A model generated the notes under the pieces. That model had not been told where the DNA came from. It made no database searches and worked only from the letters and a program-made list of their open reading frames with translations. The position numbers were made by a program, and so were the translations under genes. From NCBI GenBank assembly GCA_019638615.1, contig JAHBTL010000041.1:1-64000 (forward strand): 64,000 nt of DNA. Reading direction: 5' to 3'. Shown here piece by piece: positions 33,357 to 41,566 of this stretch (within the stretch, counting starts at the first letter, position 1; each line of letters starts with the position of its first letter). This DNA is from Chitinophagaceae bacterium. GTDB taxonomy: Bacteria > Bacteroidota > Bacteroidia > Chitinophagales > Chitinophagaceae.

Positions 33357-34184
33357 ATGGAAGTAAGCAAAATATTAAGCTCCGACCTGCTCGACATCAT
33401 TTTTGATGGCAGGAACAAAGTGTATGGGGCTTATGAACTGCGGGCTAAATATTCAAAGCGCCTTTCTGCAGCTTTGATTATTACCGCTTCACTCGCCTTG
33501 CTTATACTCGTGGCTTCTTTTTTAAGCTCCAAGTTTGAGAGCAAGGAAAAAAAGCAGGATATAGTGATCAATGAGGTGGAAATGTCAAATATCGAGGAGG
33601 AAAAACCAGTGGAGCCCCCTCCGCCTCCTCCGCCGAAGCCACCGGATCCCCCCAAAATTGAGATGGCTAAATTTACGCCTCCCAAAGTGGTAAAGGATGA
33701 AGAAGTGAAGCCTGAAGAGGAAATGAAGGAGATCGAAGAGCTGAAAGAAGCGACGATCAGCACTGTAAACCAGGAAGGTCAGAAAGACCTGGGTATAGTG
33801 GCGCCGCCCGTAGAAGATAAAGGTGGTGTGGTAGCTGCACCCAAGGAAGACGATGAAGACAAGGTTTTCCAGAAAGTGGAAATTGAAGCAAAATTCCCGG
33901 GTGGTGAACAGGCATGGTCCAGATACATCTCAAGAGAGATCAACAGGTATATGGATGAGCTCCAGGAAGCCGGGAAAGCCGGTACCTGCGTTGTTCAGTT
34001 CATCGTGGATAAGGAAGGCAATATCAGTGAGGTGGAAGCCCTTACAATGAAGGGAACCAAGCTGGCAGAAATTTGCGTGAACGCCGTTAAAAAAGGCCCC
34101 AAATGGGTGCCTGCCGAACAAAACGGACGCAAGGTAAAAGCTTACCGTAAACAACCGGTAACTTTCCAGATACAGGAAGAGTAG
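33357..34184 (+). CDS. tonB: TonB-family energy transducer
   Basis: It has 275 residues. A short cytoplasmic part carries GRNKVYGAYELRAKYS, a motif of Bacteroidota TonB proteins. A membrane segment follows (about 40-60), then an acidic-proline periplasmic arm (VEPPPPPPPKPPDPP near residues 84-98, then Glu/Lys-rich). The C-terminal TonB domain (about 180-275; FPGGEQAWSRYI, CVVQFIVDKEGNIS, KGPKWVPAEQNG) contacts TonB boxes of receptors such as the SusC-like protein at 43.3-46.6 kb. A strong terminator follows immediately, ending the exbB-exbD-exbD-tonB transcript. Confidence 0.95.
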   Translation: MEVSKILSSDLLDIIFDGRNKVYGAYELRAKYSKRLSAALIITASLALLILVASFLSSKFESKEKKQDIVINEVEMSNIEEEKPVEPPPPPPPKPPDPPKIEMAKFTPPKVVKDEEVKPEEEMKEIEELKEATISTVNQEGQKDLGIVAPPVEDKGGVVAAPKEDDEDKVFQKVEIEAKFPGGEQAWSRYISREINRYMDELQEAGKAGTCVVQFIVDKEGNISEVEALTMKGTKLAEICVNAVKKGPKWVPAEQNGRKVKAYRKQPVTFQIQEE

Positions 34185-34212
34185 AAGAAGTTTCAGTACT
34201 ATATTTGTATCT

Positions 34213-34246
34213 AAAATCCTTTCCGCACAACGGAAGGGATTTTTTT
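34213..34246 (+). terminator. intrinsic terminator after tonB
   Basis: A 13-bp stem, AAAATCCTTTCCG (34213-34225) with CGGAAGGGATTTT (34231-34243), has one G-U type mismatch and a five-base loop CACAA. The downstream arm merges into a T-run to 34246. A TATATTTG element (34200-34207) just upstream may be a -7, but lacks a -33. Confidence 0.8.
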
Positions 34247-34334
34247 ATGTCCTGATGTTCCTGGAAGAACAAAAAAGATTGGCTGTTGCTGTATGGAAAT
34301 AAAAGCCGGATTGATCTTACTGGTAAACATTTTT

Positions 34335-34856
34335 ATGGCTGAAATAAACACTCCCGAGCATGGGAAAAAACATGCTTCGAAAACTATTGCCAGATCATTA
34401 AGAGTTGATATGACCCCCATGGTAGACCTGGGATTTTTACTGATCACTTTTTTTATTTTTACTGCTGTGGTAAGCAAGCCTACCGTCATGAATTTTATAT
34501 TGCCAGCCGAGGGCGACCCTACCAACGTGCCGGTTACCAAAACCCTTACCGTATTACTGGATAAAGCAAATGCGGTTTGTTATGAGGGATTTTTAAATGA
34601 TAACCCGCGCATACATGCTGTTGATATGACTGCCGGGAATATTGAATTACGCGATATAATAACCGCTAAGCAAAAAGCGCTTGCCGCCGCCCGTATTTCT
34701 CCCGATTCCATGATTGTTGTGATAAAGCCCGGCGAAGCCAGCAATTACGGGCAACTGGTTGCCGTGCTGGATGAAATGACTATCTGCAATGTAAAGAAGC
34801 ACGCGTTGGGGAAAATGGAAGAGGGCGATAGAAATTTATTAAACCATAAGCCTTGA
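34335..34856 (+). CDS. ExbD/TolR biopolymer transport protein, copy 3
   Basis: It has 173 residues from the ATG at 34335; the frame could start at 34293, but MAEINTPEHGKK matches the hydrophilic N-terminus of family members. SLRVDMTPMVDLGFLL holds the motor Asp near residue 36. The periplasmic domain contains MIVVIKPGEASNYGQLVAVLDEM, closely parallel to copy 2. It lies beyond the tonB terminator, so it is probably expressed separately or by read-through, and just upstream of mnmE (24 nt to its ATG). A recent duplication of copy 2 is plausible. Confidence 0.9.
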   Translation: MAEINTPEHGKKHASKTIARSLRVDMTPMVDLGFLLITFFIFTAVVSKPTVMNFILPAEGDPTNVPVTKTLTVLLDKANAVCYEGFLNDNPRIHAVDMTAGNIELRDIITAKQKALAAARISPDSMIVVIKPGEASNYGQLVAVLDEMTICNVKKHALGKMEEGDRNLLNHKP

Positions 34857-34868
34857 CGAACAGAATTG

Positions 34869-34876
34869 TATTTTTG
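34869..34876 (+). promoter_or_regulatory. -7 element TATTTTTG at the mnmE start
   Basis: TATTTTTG matches TAnnTTTG but lies only 4 nt before the mnmE ATG (34881). If used, the transcript would start at or within a few bases of the start codon and be leaderless. No -33 was found. Confidence 0.35.
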
Positions 34877-34880
34877 CCCA

Positions 34881-36272
34881 ATGGCGGCTTTTTTCTCCGA
34901 ATGGAATGATACTATTGTGGCTTTGGCTACTCCTCCCGGCATTGGCGCTATTGGCGTTATAAGATTAAGCGGAGCCGATAGTATTTCAATTGTTAACCGG
35001 TTGTTTAGTTCCAAAGATCTGCTGCTACAGCCATCGCACACGATCCATGTAGGAACATTGCGCCATAAGGGAGTAAAACTAGATGAAGCAGTGGTTGCCT
35101 TGTTTAAGGCTCCTGCATCGTACACCGGTGAAAATATAGCGGAAATAAGTTGCCATGGATCGCCCTATGTATTACAGCAGGTCATCAATGCCCTTATTGA
35201 AGAGGGAGCACGCATGGCCAAGCCGGGAGAATTCACCCAGCGGGCTTTTTTAAATGGTAAAATGGATCTTACCCAGGCGGAGGCGGTAGCAGATATCATT
35301 GCCGCTCATTCGTTTGCCGCGCAGCAAACCGCTTTAAAACAGCTCCGTGGCGGATTCTCGAACGATTTGAAATACCTGCGCGGAAAACTTATTGAGTTTG
35401 CCGCGCTGATTGAGCTGGAGCTTGATTTTTCGCAGGAGGATGTGGAATTTGCCGACCGGTCGCAACTGGCGGGGTTGATAGCTGAGCTGAAAAATGTTGT
35501 TACCAGCCTGAGCGATTCTTTCCGGATGGGCAATGTTATTAAGAACGGGGTAAGTGTTGCGATTATCGGAAGCCCTAATGTGGGAAAATCTACTTTGCTG
35601 AATGCTTTGCTGAACGAGGATCGCGCCATTGTAAGCGATATAGCCGGTACAACACGCGACACGATTGAAGAATCACTTAATATAAATGGTATATTGTTCA
35701 GGATGATCGATACAGCCGGAATAAGAGAACATACAGCCGATGCCATTGAACAGATAGGAGTGGGCAGGAGCTATGAAAAAATGAAACAGGCCGATATTGT
35801 AATCGGCTTGTTTGATGCGGTAAAAGATGATGAGCGCCAGATAGCGGAAAGAAAAAAAATGTTTGAACAGGAGGGACTGAAACACCTGCTGGTGATCAAT
35901 AAAACCGATGTTTTGGGTGAGGAAAATACCCGTCGAAAATTTTCACGGCTTGGCAGCGAACTGCTTTTTATTGCCGCCAAACAAAAAGAGCAGGTTAAAG
36001 CGCTTACACAAAGGTTATACGAAACAGTTATAACAGGCAGCATTCATACCGAAAATACTATTATCACCAATACCCGTCACTATACTGCATTGCAGAAAAT
36101 ATCGGGATGCCTGGATGATATTCAATCGGGAATGGATAACAATGCTCCCGGCGACCTGTTGGCCCTGGATATCCGCCGTTGCCTGCATTACCTCGGGGAA
36201 ATAACAGGGCAGGTAGAAGTTGACCGCGATATACTGGGTACCATATTTGGTAAGTTTTGTATCGGAAAATAG
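34881..36272 (+). CDS. mnmE: tRNA modification GTPase MnmE
   Basis: It modifies U34 of certain tRNAs (cmnm5U) together with MnmG. The protein has 463 residues. The N-terminal tetrahydrofolate-binding domain covers about 1-115 (ATPPGIGAIGVIRLSG), followed by a helical domain. The G domain (about 215-385) has G1 GSPNVGKSTL, G2/G3 region DIAGTTRDT and DTAGIRE, and G4 NKTD. The C-terminus FGKFCIGK carries the catalytic Cys of the CIGK motif. ATG 34881 is chosen over TTG 34866. The gene is core and intact. Confidence 0.96.
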   Translation: MAAFFSEWNDTIVALATPPGIGAIGVIRLSGADSISIVNRLFSSKDLLLQPSHTIHVGTLRHKGVKLDEAVVALFKAPASYTGENIAEISCHGSPYVLQQVINALIEEGARMAKPGEFTQRAFLNGKMDLTQAEAVADIIAAHSFAAQQTALKQLRGGFSNDLKYLRGKLIEFAALIELELDFSQEDVEFADRSQLAGLIAELKNVVTSLSDSFRMGNVIKNGVSVAIIGSPNVGKSTLLNALLNEDRAIVSDIAGTTRDTIEESLNINGILFRMIDTAGIREHTADAIEQIGVGRSYEKMKQADIVIGLFDAVKDDERQIAERKKMFEQEGLKHLLVINKTDVLGEENTRRKFSRLGSELLFIAAKQKEQVKALTQRLYETVITGSIHTENTIITNTRHYTALQKISGCLDDIQSGMDNNAPGDLLALDIRRCLHYLGEITGQVEVDRDILGTIFGKFCIGK

Positions 36273-36342
36273 GTGGGTCTGCTCAACAAATGCCGGAGGG
36301 TATAAAACAAAAATAAATTGATCATACTCCATCTTATTTTCA

Positions 36343-36910
36343 ATGAAACCAATTTTACTTTTTATTGCCGCCTTTTTTGTACAATAAATTGTATCCGCTC
36401 AATCGCCGGGTGGCATTTCCAACGGATTAGGACTGAGGTTACGGTCCGACAATAGCGCAGGTGTAGCAACCGGTAACACAGCCATTAACAGTCCGTTATT
36501 CAGATCTGGTTCCAGCATGGCGGCAGCTAATTTTAATCCTGTTGTAAGTTTCGATGGTATATCCCAGTACTTCAGTTTACCCAACGGCTTTAGTGACTTT
36601 ACTGCGGGCACTTCTTTTTTCGCCGTTCTTAACCCCGCCGCAGGTAGCATCGGTGCGTGGGCCAGGGTACTGCATCTTTCCGAATATAACAATACCCCAG
36701 GGATTGTTTTCAATCGGTTTGATGCAGGAGAAAATATTTTCATGTTTGTTTTTACGGATGGACAGACTATTGCATCAAGTTTGACCACCACCTCTAATCC
36801 CCTTAGCCTTTCTAACGGCTTCAATATCTATGGGTGGTCTATTGGCCGGCGCCAGTCAGCAGACCGGCATCAGCGGTAGCATTGTTGTCTTTTGCTCTTG
36901 TAATGGTGCT
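36343..36910 (+). pseudogene. broken secreted protein with lectin-like region
   Basis: From ATG 36343 the frame encodes MKPILLFIAAFFVQ, a stop TAA, then IVSAQSPGGISNG in the same frame: a signal peptide interrupted by a nonsense codon at 36385-36387. The frame then stays open to about 36880 (NGLGLRLRSDN ... NPVVSFDGISQYFSLPNGF ... LHLSEYNN), which reads like the start of LamG/concanavalin-like secreted proteins. It ends in a frameshift near 36845, where another frame continues GASQQTGISGS before a further stop. At least two lesions and no sorting tail mark a decayed gene. It was probably once much longer. Confidence 0.8.
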
Positions 36911-37127
36911 TAAAGAAACCACATCACCAATACCGAGATGGTATGTTTTTGATGCGTTTGCTTTTAAACACATCATAGTATCGTTCATAATAATTGAAAA
37001 TCAATCAATTAAAAAAAACAAATCGTTCCCAAGCTTAAACCCTCTTAAACTCAATACTGGCAATTCTTTCAAAGAACTAAATATGATCTAAACGCAACGC
37101 TAATGATATTTTGTATTTTTAATATCC

Positions 37128-38087
37128 ATGAAAAAAGCGATCACAGTAATAATCCTGCTCCCTGGTATACTGGTAACAGCAAGACTGATCCCTTTCTCCC
37201 GGAAAAAAGAAATATTGATTGAGAATAAATTTGAGCATGTGAGTAATCTGCTCACTTATCCTGTAAACTGGATAAAGTGGTACCCTGAATTACGAGCCGC
37301 ATGGCGTAACGACACTGCCGCCTGCATAAAAAAGGAAAGCGCTGATGGAGCATCTTTTTCTTTGACTGTTCCGGGAAGAAAGGTATACGTACATAATTTA
37401 CCTTCATTGCAATACGAGGTGCGGGATTCTTCTGATGGCGCTTCTTCATTTTTTATCTTTTCTGTTTCGCCGGCAATGAATATACAGCAGACCACACTGG
37501 TATATGTGCAGCAAACCAATCTTCTTTATACTGTATTTTCCTTTTTAATGAAAAACAGTGTACCGGATAAAGCCATCAACGCGTTGCAATTTTATCTCGA
37601 AGATGTTCAGTCTTTTTACGGATTTAAAATAGTCACGCAACAACCGGAAGCGAAGGCATACATAGTGAAGAAAATAAAAGTGCCGAATACAGCAATCTTT
37701 GCTGTATTGCCGGCAGCTTTCAATGCTCTTGAAGACCTTGCCGGTAACTACAGCGCCGGCGACATTGCATATAACAGTATTGCTTTCCTTCCCCTGGGAA
37801 AGGATTCTACGGAAGTAAGCGCAGGTATAGCATTGAATATAACCATCAGCGGCAATGATAGTATACAATATATGCAAATGCGCAAAGGAGTATCTGTATT
37901 AACAGGCTATTATAGCGGTATATATGCCAACAGGAAAGCGATATACAGCGCGATGTCCTTATTTATGCTGGATAAGGGTATTCCTCCGGCTACTCACTTT
38001 TATGAACGGTTCAAGAAAGGGTCGTTGCCTGTTTCAGACAGCTCGGTCGTGCAGTTTGAATTATGCCTGCCCTATTATCCACGTTAA
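37128..38087 (+). CDS. possible SRPBCC plus GyrI-like two-domain protein
   Basis: It has 319 residues with an N-terminal hydrophobic anchor (about 3-20). The middle (about 25-150) begins VSNLLTYPVNWIKWYPELR, resembling polyketide-cyclase/SRPBCC ligand-binding domains. The C-terminal half (about 160-319; KKIKVPNTAIFAVLPAAFN, GKDSTEVSAGIALNI, YYSGIYANRKAIYSAMSLFM, ending VVQFELCLPYYPR) follows the pattern of GyrI-like effector-binding domains. Similar two-domain proteins occur in Bacteroidota. The stop overlaps that of the convergent FG-GAP gene by 4 bp. Assignment is by pattern only; ligand unknown. Confidence 0.55.
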   Translation: MKKAITVIILLPGILVTARLIPFSRKKEILIENKFEHVSNLLTYPVNWIKWYPELRAAWRNDTAACIKKESADGASFSLTVPGRKVYVHNLPSLQYEVRDSSDGASSFFIFSVSPAMNIQQTTLVYVQQTNLLYTVFSFLMKNSVPDKAINALQFYLEDVQSFYGFKIVTQQPEAKAYIVKKIKVPNTAIFAVLPAAFNALEDLAGNYSAGDIAYNSIAFLPLGKDSTEVSAGIALNITISGNDSIQYMQMRKGVSVLTGYYSGIYANRKAIYSAMSLFMLDKGIPPATHFYERFKKGSLPVSDSSVVQFELCLPYYPR

Positions 38088-41000
38088 TATTGTACTAATA
38101 CCGGCTGATGGTTATTAATACCAATCAATAATCCTCTTTTATTTCCGGATAGTTTAATGGGTTGAATACTTCTTATTTCCCCACCGATAGTGCACAATGC
38201 TTCAGGCAGCGGAAGAACCGGTTGAAAATGTCCTTTGCCATCACCTGTGAGCAGCAAAAGTGCCATAGCGTCATAACGTCCTTCATACGGTCTTGTTCCG
38301 TAAAAATTTCCACCGGTAATGAGATCCGTTTTCCCATCACCATTAAAGTCAGCAGCGGCAAAAGCAAATATGGGCGACCACTGTGCTGTTGCCGGTAATG
38401 TCATAGCCGTATATTGCCCTTTGCCATCATTAACCAGCGCAATGGATGCGAACGTAGTGGTTGTAAAAACAGTAGCATCATCCAGCTTTTTTCCAAAAAT
38501 TTCCTCTACCGTTTTACCTGCCATATTGCTGTATTGCAAAAACTCTTTTTTCAGGTAAGGCATTTGGTTTTCGAGATCTTCTTTGGTCAAAAAAGGATAG
38601 TATTTGTTGTTTTTCGCCAAAGCCAGTATTTGATTGTCATGTCCTACCCTGGTGAGATCAACACTGTACATTTTGAATGGATATGCTATGCTGGCGGTTA
38701 GTTTGCTGTTGAGTCCATAGTTCCCTAACAAGATGTCTTCAAAGCCATCGCCATTGATATCTGCGGCCTTCACAGAAAACCACCAGCCTTTCAGGTTGTC
38801 ATCACTACTGGTCAATGCTGCCCTCGCTAATTTTCCATGATTATTTTTAAAAAGCACAGGGCTCATCCATTCGCCAGTTATGATTAAATCGTCCCAGCCA
38901 TCTTTATCAATATCGGTAAAGCAGGCATCTGTAACCATGCCGAGCTTTTGCAATGTTCCGGTTATACCGGCTTCTGCAAAGCTGAATTGCCCTTTTCCAT
39001 TATTGATTAATAAATAAGAAGCAGGTATTTTGCTGTAGTTCCTGGAGAACGATCTGCCTCCAATAAAAATGTCCAGGTCGCCATCATGGTCTATATCGGC
39101 AACGCATACCGCGGATTTATTTTCATCCATGGCAGGTATTGCATCTGAAAAAGAAAAATTTCCTTTCCCGTCATTCAGGTACAGCCTGTCGTGTAATAAT
39201 GGGGTAATACCTGTATATACGTTGCCGCCACTTACCACGTATAAATCCTGGTCGCCGTCATTGTCAGCATCAAAGAAAACCGCGTTTACATCTTCGCGGG
39301 CTTTATCAGCTACGAAAGTCGCACTATCTGCAGCAGGTTTAAAGCTGCCATCTTTTTGTTGTAAGAAGATCACTCCCGGTTGATTCTTTGCCCCGCAGAT
39401 AAAATAGTCCTGAAGCCCGTCTTTATTTACATCGGCTACGGCGATTTTTGGGCCTTGTGTTGATAATTCATGCGGTATATACCATTCATTATAGAAGTCT
39501 GAGTATGGGTCTTCTTCGTGTGTAAAGTTGTTGATCAGCAGTTGACTTGCATTTGTAAATACGGGCGCATCAGTGGTATGTAGCAGATGATTGATAAAGC
39601 CCTGCTGATTGACTATTGTATCAGTTGCATCGTGTTTATATGATATTATAATTGTTTTATCCGCCTCAATTTTTCTTACAGTTTGAACCGTATTGTCCGG
39701 CCAAATAATTACAGCACTGTCAATGGCGGGATCTTTCCCTAACCCAATATTTAATACCGGCTCCCCACTGCTCATAAAGCCCTTTACCGGTTGTAGTTCT
39801 TTATACAAAACCCGATTGTTGTGAAAAAGAAAAACCTTACTACCCAGGGCAAAGGTATTCGGGGCTTTACCTTTCAGTGCTATGGTGACGTAATGGTTGC
39901 CAGGAAATTTTTCACGGCTATTATTTTTGTAGATACCTGCTGGCGTATTTATATTATTGGTTATGATATCGAGGTCGCCATCACCGTCTAAATCTGCATA
40001 TATCGCTCCCTGCGAAAGATTGGCTTGTTCAAACCCCCAACCGGCTGATTGATCTTTAAATTTAAAATCATCTTCGCCTTCAAAAATATAATTGTGCCAT
40101 TTTCCATCGGGCAGGTGTTGCAATATTCCCCTGTCGTGTGCCCTGGCATCCATGCCTGGCTCATTTTTGGGCAGCGCAGATATAAATTTTAAATAGTCAA
40201 GATCATTGGGTCTTTTTTTAACACCATTAGAAATAAATATATCTGCGCGACCATCAAGATTGAAGTCTGCTATTAACGGAGACCAGCTCCAGTCAGTTGT
40301 GGATACACCACTGTAAAGCGCTATATCTGCAAATTTCATTCCCTTGCCTATATTAAGCTGGAGACAATTACGAACATATTGGTTTGAATAGCCAAGTTTT
40401 CTCTGGTAAGTATATGTATCTATGGCATCATCTGTCAGCGAGGATTTTAAAATTTTCTCATCTTCTGGTAACATGTCCACTGTTATAATATCCGGCCAAC
40501 CATCGTTATTGATGTCAGCTATATCATTACCCATGGAAGATTTTGATTCGTGCCCAAAGGCTTCATTGTTTATTTCCCTGAAGGTGCCATTGCCCTGGTT
40601 GATATAATAATAATCATTCTCATGAAAGTCGTTGCTCACATATATGTCATCGTATCCATCATGATTAACATCAGCTACCGCAACGCCCAATCCATATCCG
40701 AGTGCGCAGCTGATAATACCGGCTTCTTTGGTTACATTAGTGAAGTAATCCCCGTCATTCCTGAATAGTTTTCCCCCGCTTACTTCACTATATTTATTAC
40801 GTAGTGATGCGGGTCCGTATGTATCCGGCTGATGCGTAGAATGCTGCAATTGAAAAAGATCAAGATCCCCGTCTTTGTCATAATCAAAAAAAACAGCTTG
40901 TGTATTGTACCCTTCCAGATCAATACCCCATTTTGCAGCGCTTTCGGTAAAAGTATTGTTGTGATTGTTGATGAATAATTGATTGCGGGAATGTTTAAAA

Positions 41001-41470
41001 TAAATATGTGGAGGCACATTCTTAAGATGAGGATCGTGATGCGCAACGGTAGATACATATATGTCAAGATAACCATCTCCGTTCACATCCGCCATTGTTA
41101 CACCTGTTGTCCAGTCTGCCTTTCCGGCTACTCCGGCAAACCGGGTAATATCTTCAAAGGTCAGGTTGCCTTTGTTGAGATATAATTTATTTCCTGCTGT
41201 ATTAGATGCGAAATAAATATCGGGAAGCCCGTCATTATTAATATCTGCCACCGCTACTCCTGCGCCGTTGTAATAATTCAGGTAGTCTATGATGCTTAAA
41301 GTATCGGTATCTACATTAGGATTTTCAAAATCAATTCCTGTTTGCGAAGAGGGCAGTGCCGTAAATAAAGTGTCTTGAGGAGCCTGGGTACAGGAGTACA
41401 TCAGTGCAGAAAAAAAGAACAGTCCAAAGTAATAACGTGCTGATGATATATGATACGCGAATGTTCTCAT
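38084..41470 (-). CDS. FG-GAP/VCBS repeat lipoprotein with ASPIC/UnbV domain
   Basis: A predicted outer-membrane lipoprotein of 1128 residues (lipobox ALMYSC near residue 27). Many FG-GAP/VCBS calcium-binding repeats of the DxNxDGxxDI type (for example DINNDGLPDIYFA, DVNGDGYLDIYVS, DIDHDGDLDIFIG) should form one or more beta-propellers. An ASPIC/UnbV segment (SGEPVLNIGLG ... AVIIWPDN) lies near 540-590. Proteins of this type sit next to SusC/SusD pairs in many Bacteroidota. Here it follows SusD after a terminator hairpin, so its dose may be lower. Substrate binding at the cell surface is plausible; enzymatic function is not evident. Confidence 0.88.
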   Translation of the reverse strand: MRTFAYHISSARYYFGLFFFSALMYSCTQAPQDTLFTALPSSQTGIDFENPNVDTDTLSIIDYLNYYNGAGVAVADINNDGLPDIYFASNTAGNKLYLNKGNLTFEDITRFAGVAGKADWTTGVTMADVNGDGYLDIYVSTVAHHDPHLKNVPPHIYFKHSRNQLFINNHNNTFTESAAKWGIDLEGYNTQAVFFDYDKDGDLDLFQLQHSTHQPDTYGPASLRNKYSEVSGGKLFRNDGDYFTNVTKEAGIISCALGYGLGVAVADVNHDGYDDIYVSNDFHENDYYYINQGNGTFREINNEAFGHESKSSMGNDIADINNDGWPDIITVDMLPEDEKILKSSLTDDAIDTYTYQRKLGYSNQYVRNCLQLNIGKGMKFADIALYSGVSTTDWSWSPLIADFNLDGRADIFISNGVKKRPNDLDYLKFISALPKNEPGMDARAHDRGILQHLPDGKWHNYIFEGEDDFKFKDQSAGWGFEQANLSQGAIYADLDGDGDLDIITNNINTPAGIYKNNSREKFPGNHYVTIALKGKAPNTFALGSKVFLFHNNRVLYKELQPVKGFMSSGEPVLNIGLGKDPAIDSAVIIWPDNTVQTVRKIEADKTIIISYKHDATDTIVNQQGFINHLLHTTDAPVFTNASQLLINNFTHEEDPYSDFYNEWYIPHELSTQGPKIAVADVNKDGLQDYFICGAKNQPGVIFLQQKDGSFKPAADSATFVADKAREDVNAVFFDADNDGDQDLYVVSGGNVYTGITPLLHDRLYLNDGKGNFSFSDAIPAMDENKSAVCVADIDHDGDLDIFIGGRSFSRNYSKIPASYLLINNGKGQFSFAEAGITGTLQKLGMVTDACFTDIDKDGWDDLIITGEWMSPVLFKNNHGKLARAALTSSDDNLKGWWFSVKAADINGDGFEDILLGNYGLNSKLTASIAYPFKMYSVDLTRVGHDNQILALAKNNKYYPFLTKEDLENQMPYLKKEFLQYSNMAGKTVEEIFGKKLDDATVFTTTTFASIALVNDGKGQYTAMTLPATAQWSPIFAFAAADFNGDGKTDLITGGNFYGTRPYEGRYDAMALLLLTGDGKGHFQPVLPLPEALCTIGGEIRSIQPIKLSGNKRGLLIGINNHQPVLVQY

Positions 41471-41508
41471 GCGATAAAGATAACCGGATCAATTTTTGTT
41501 TTATCAGC

Positions 41509-41543
41509 AAAAAAGGAGCAGCAACTTTAAGTTGCTACTCCTT
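41509..41543 (-). terminator. hairpin terminator between susD-like and FG-GAP genes
   Basis: 15-bp arms at 41513-41527 and 41529-41543 (AAGGAGCAGCAACTT against AAGTTGCTACTCCTT) pair with one mismatch. On the minus strand the stem is followed by a T-run (41509-41514). It should reduce transcription from susCD into the lipoprotein gene. Confidence 0.75.
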
Positions 41544-41566
41544 CTGCATAATATTTGTTGTTCAAC

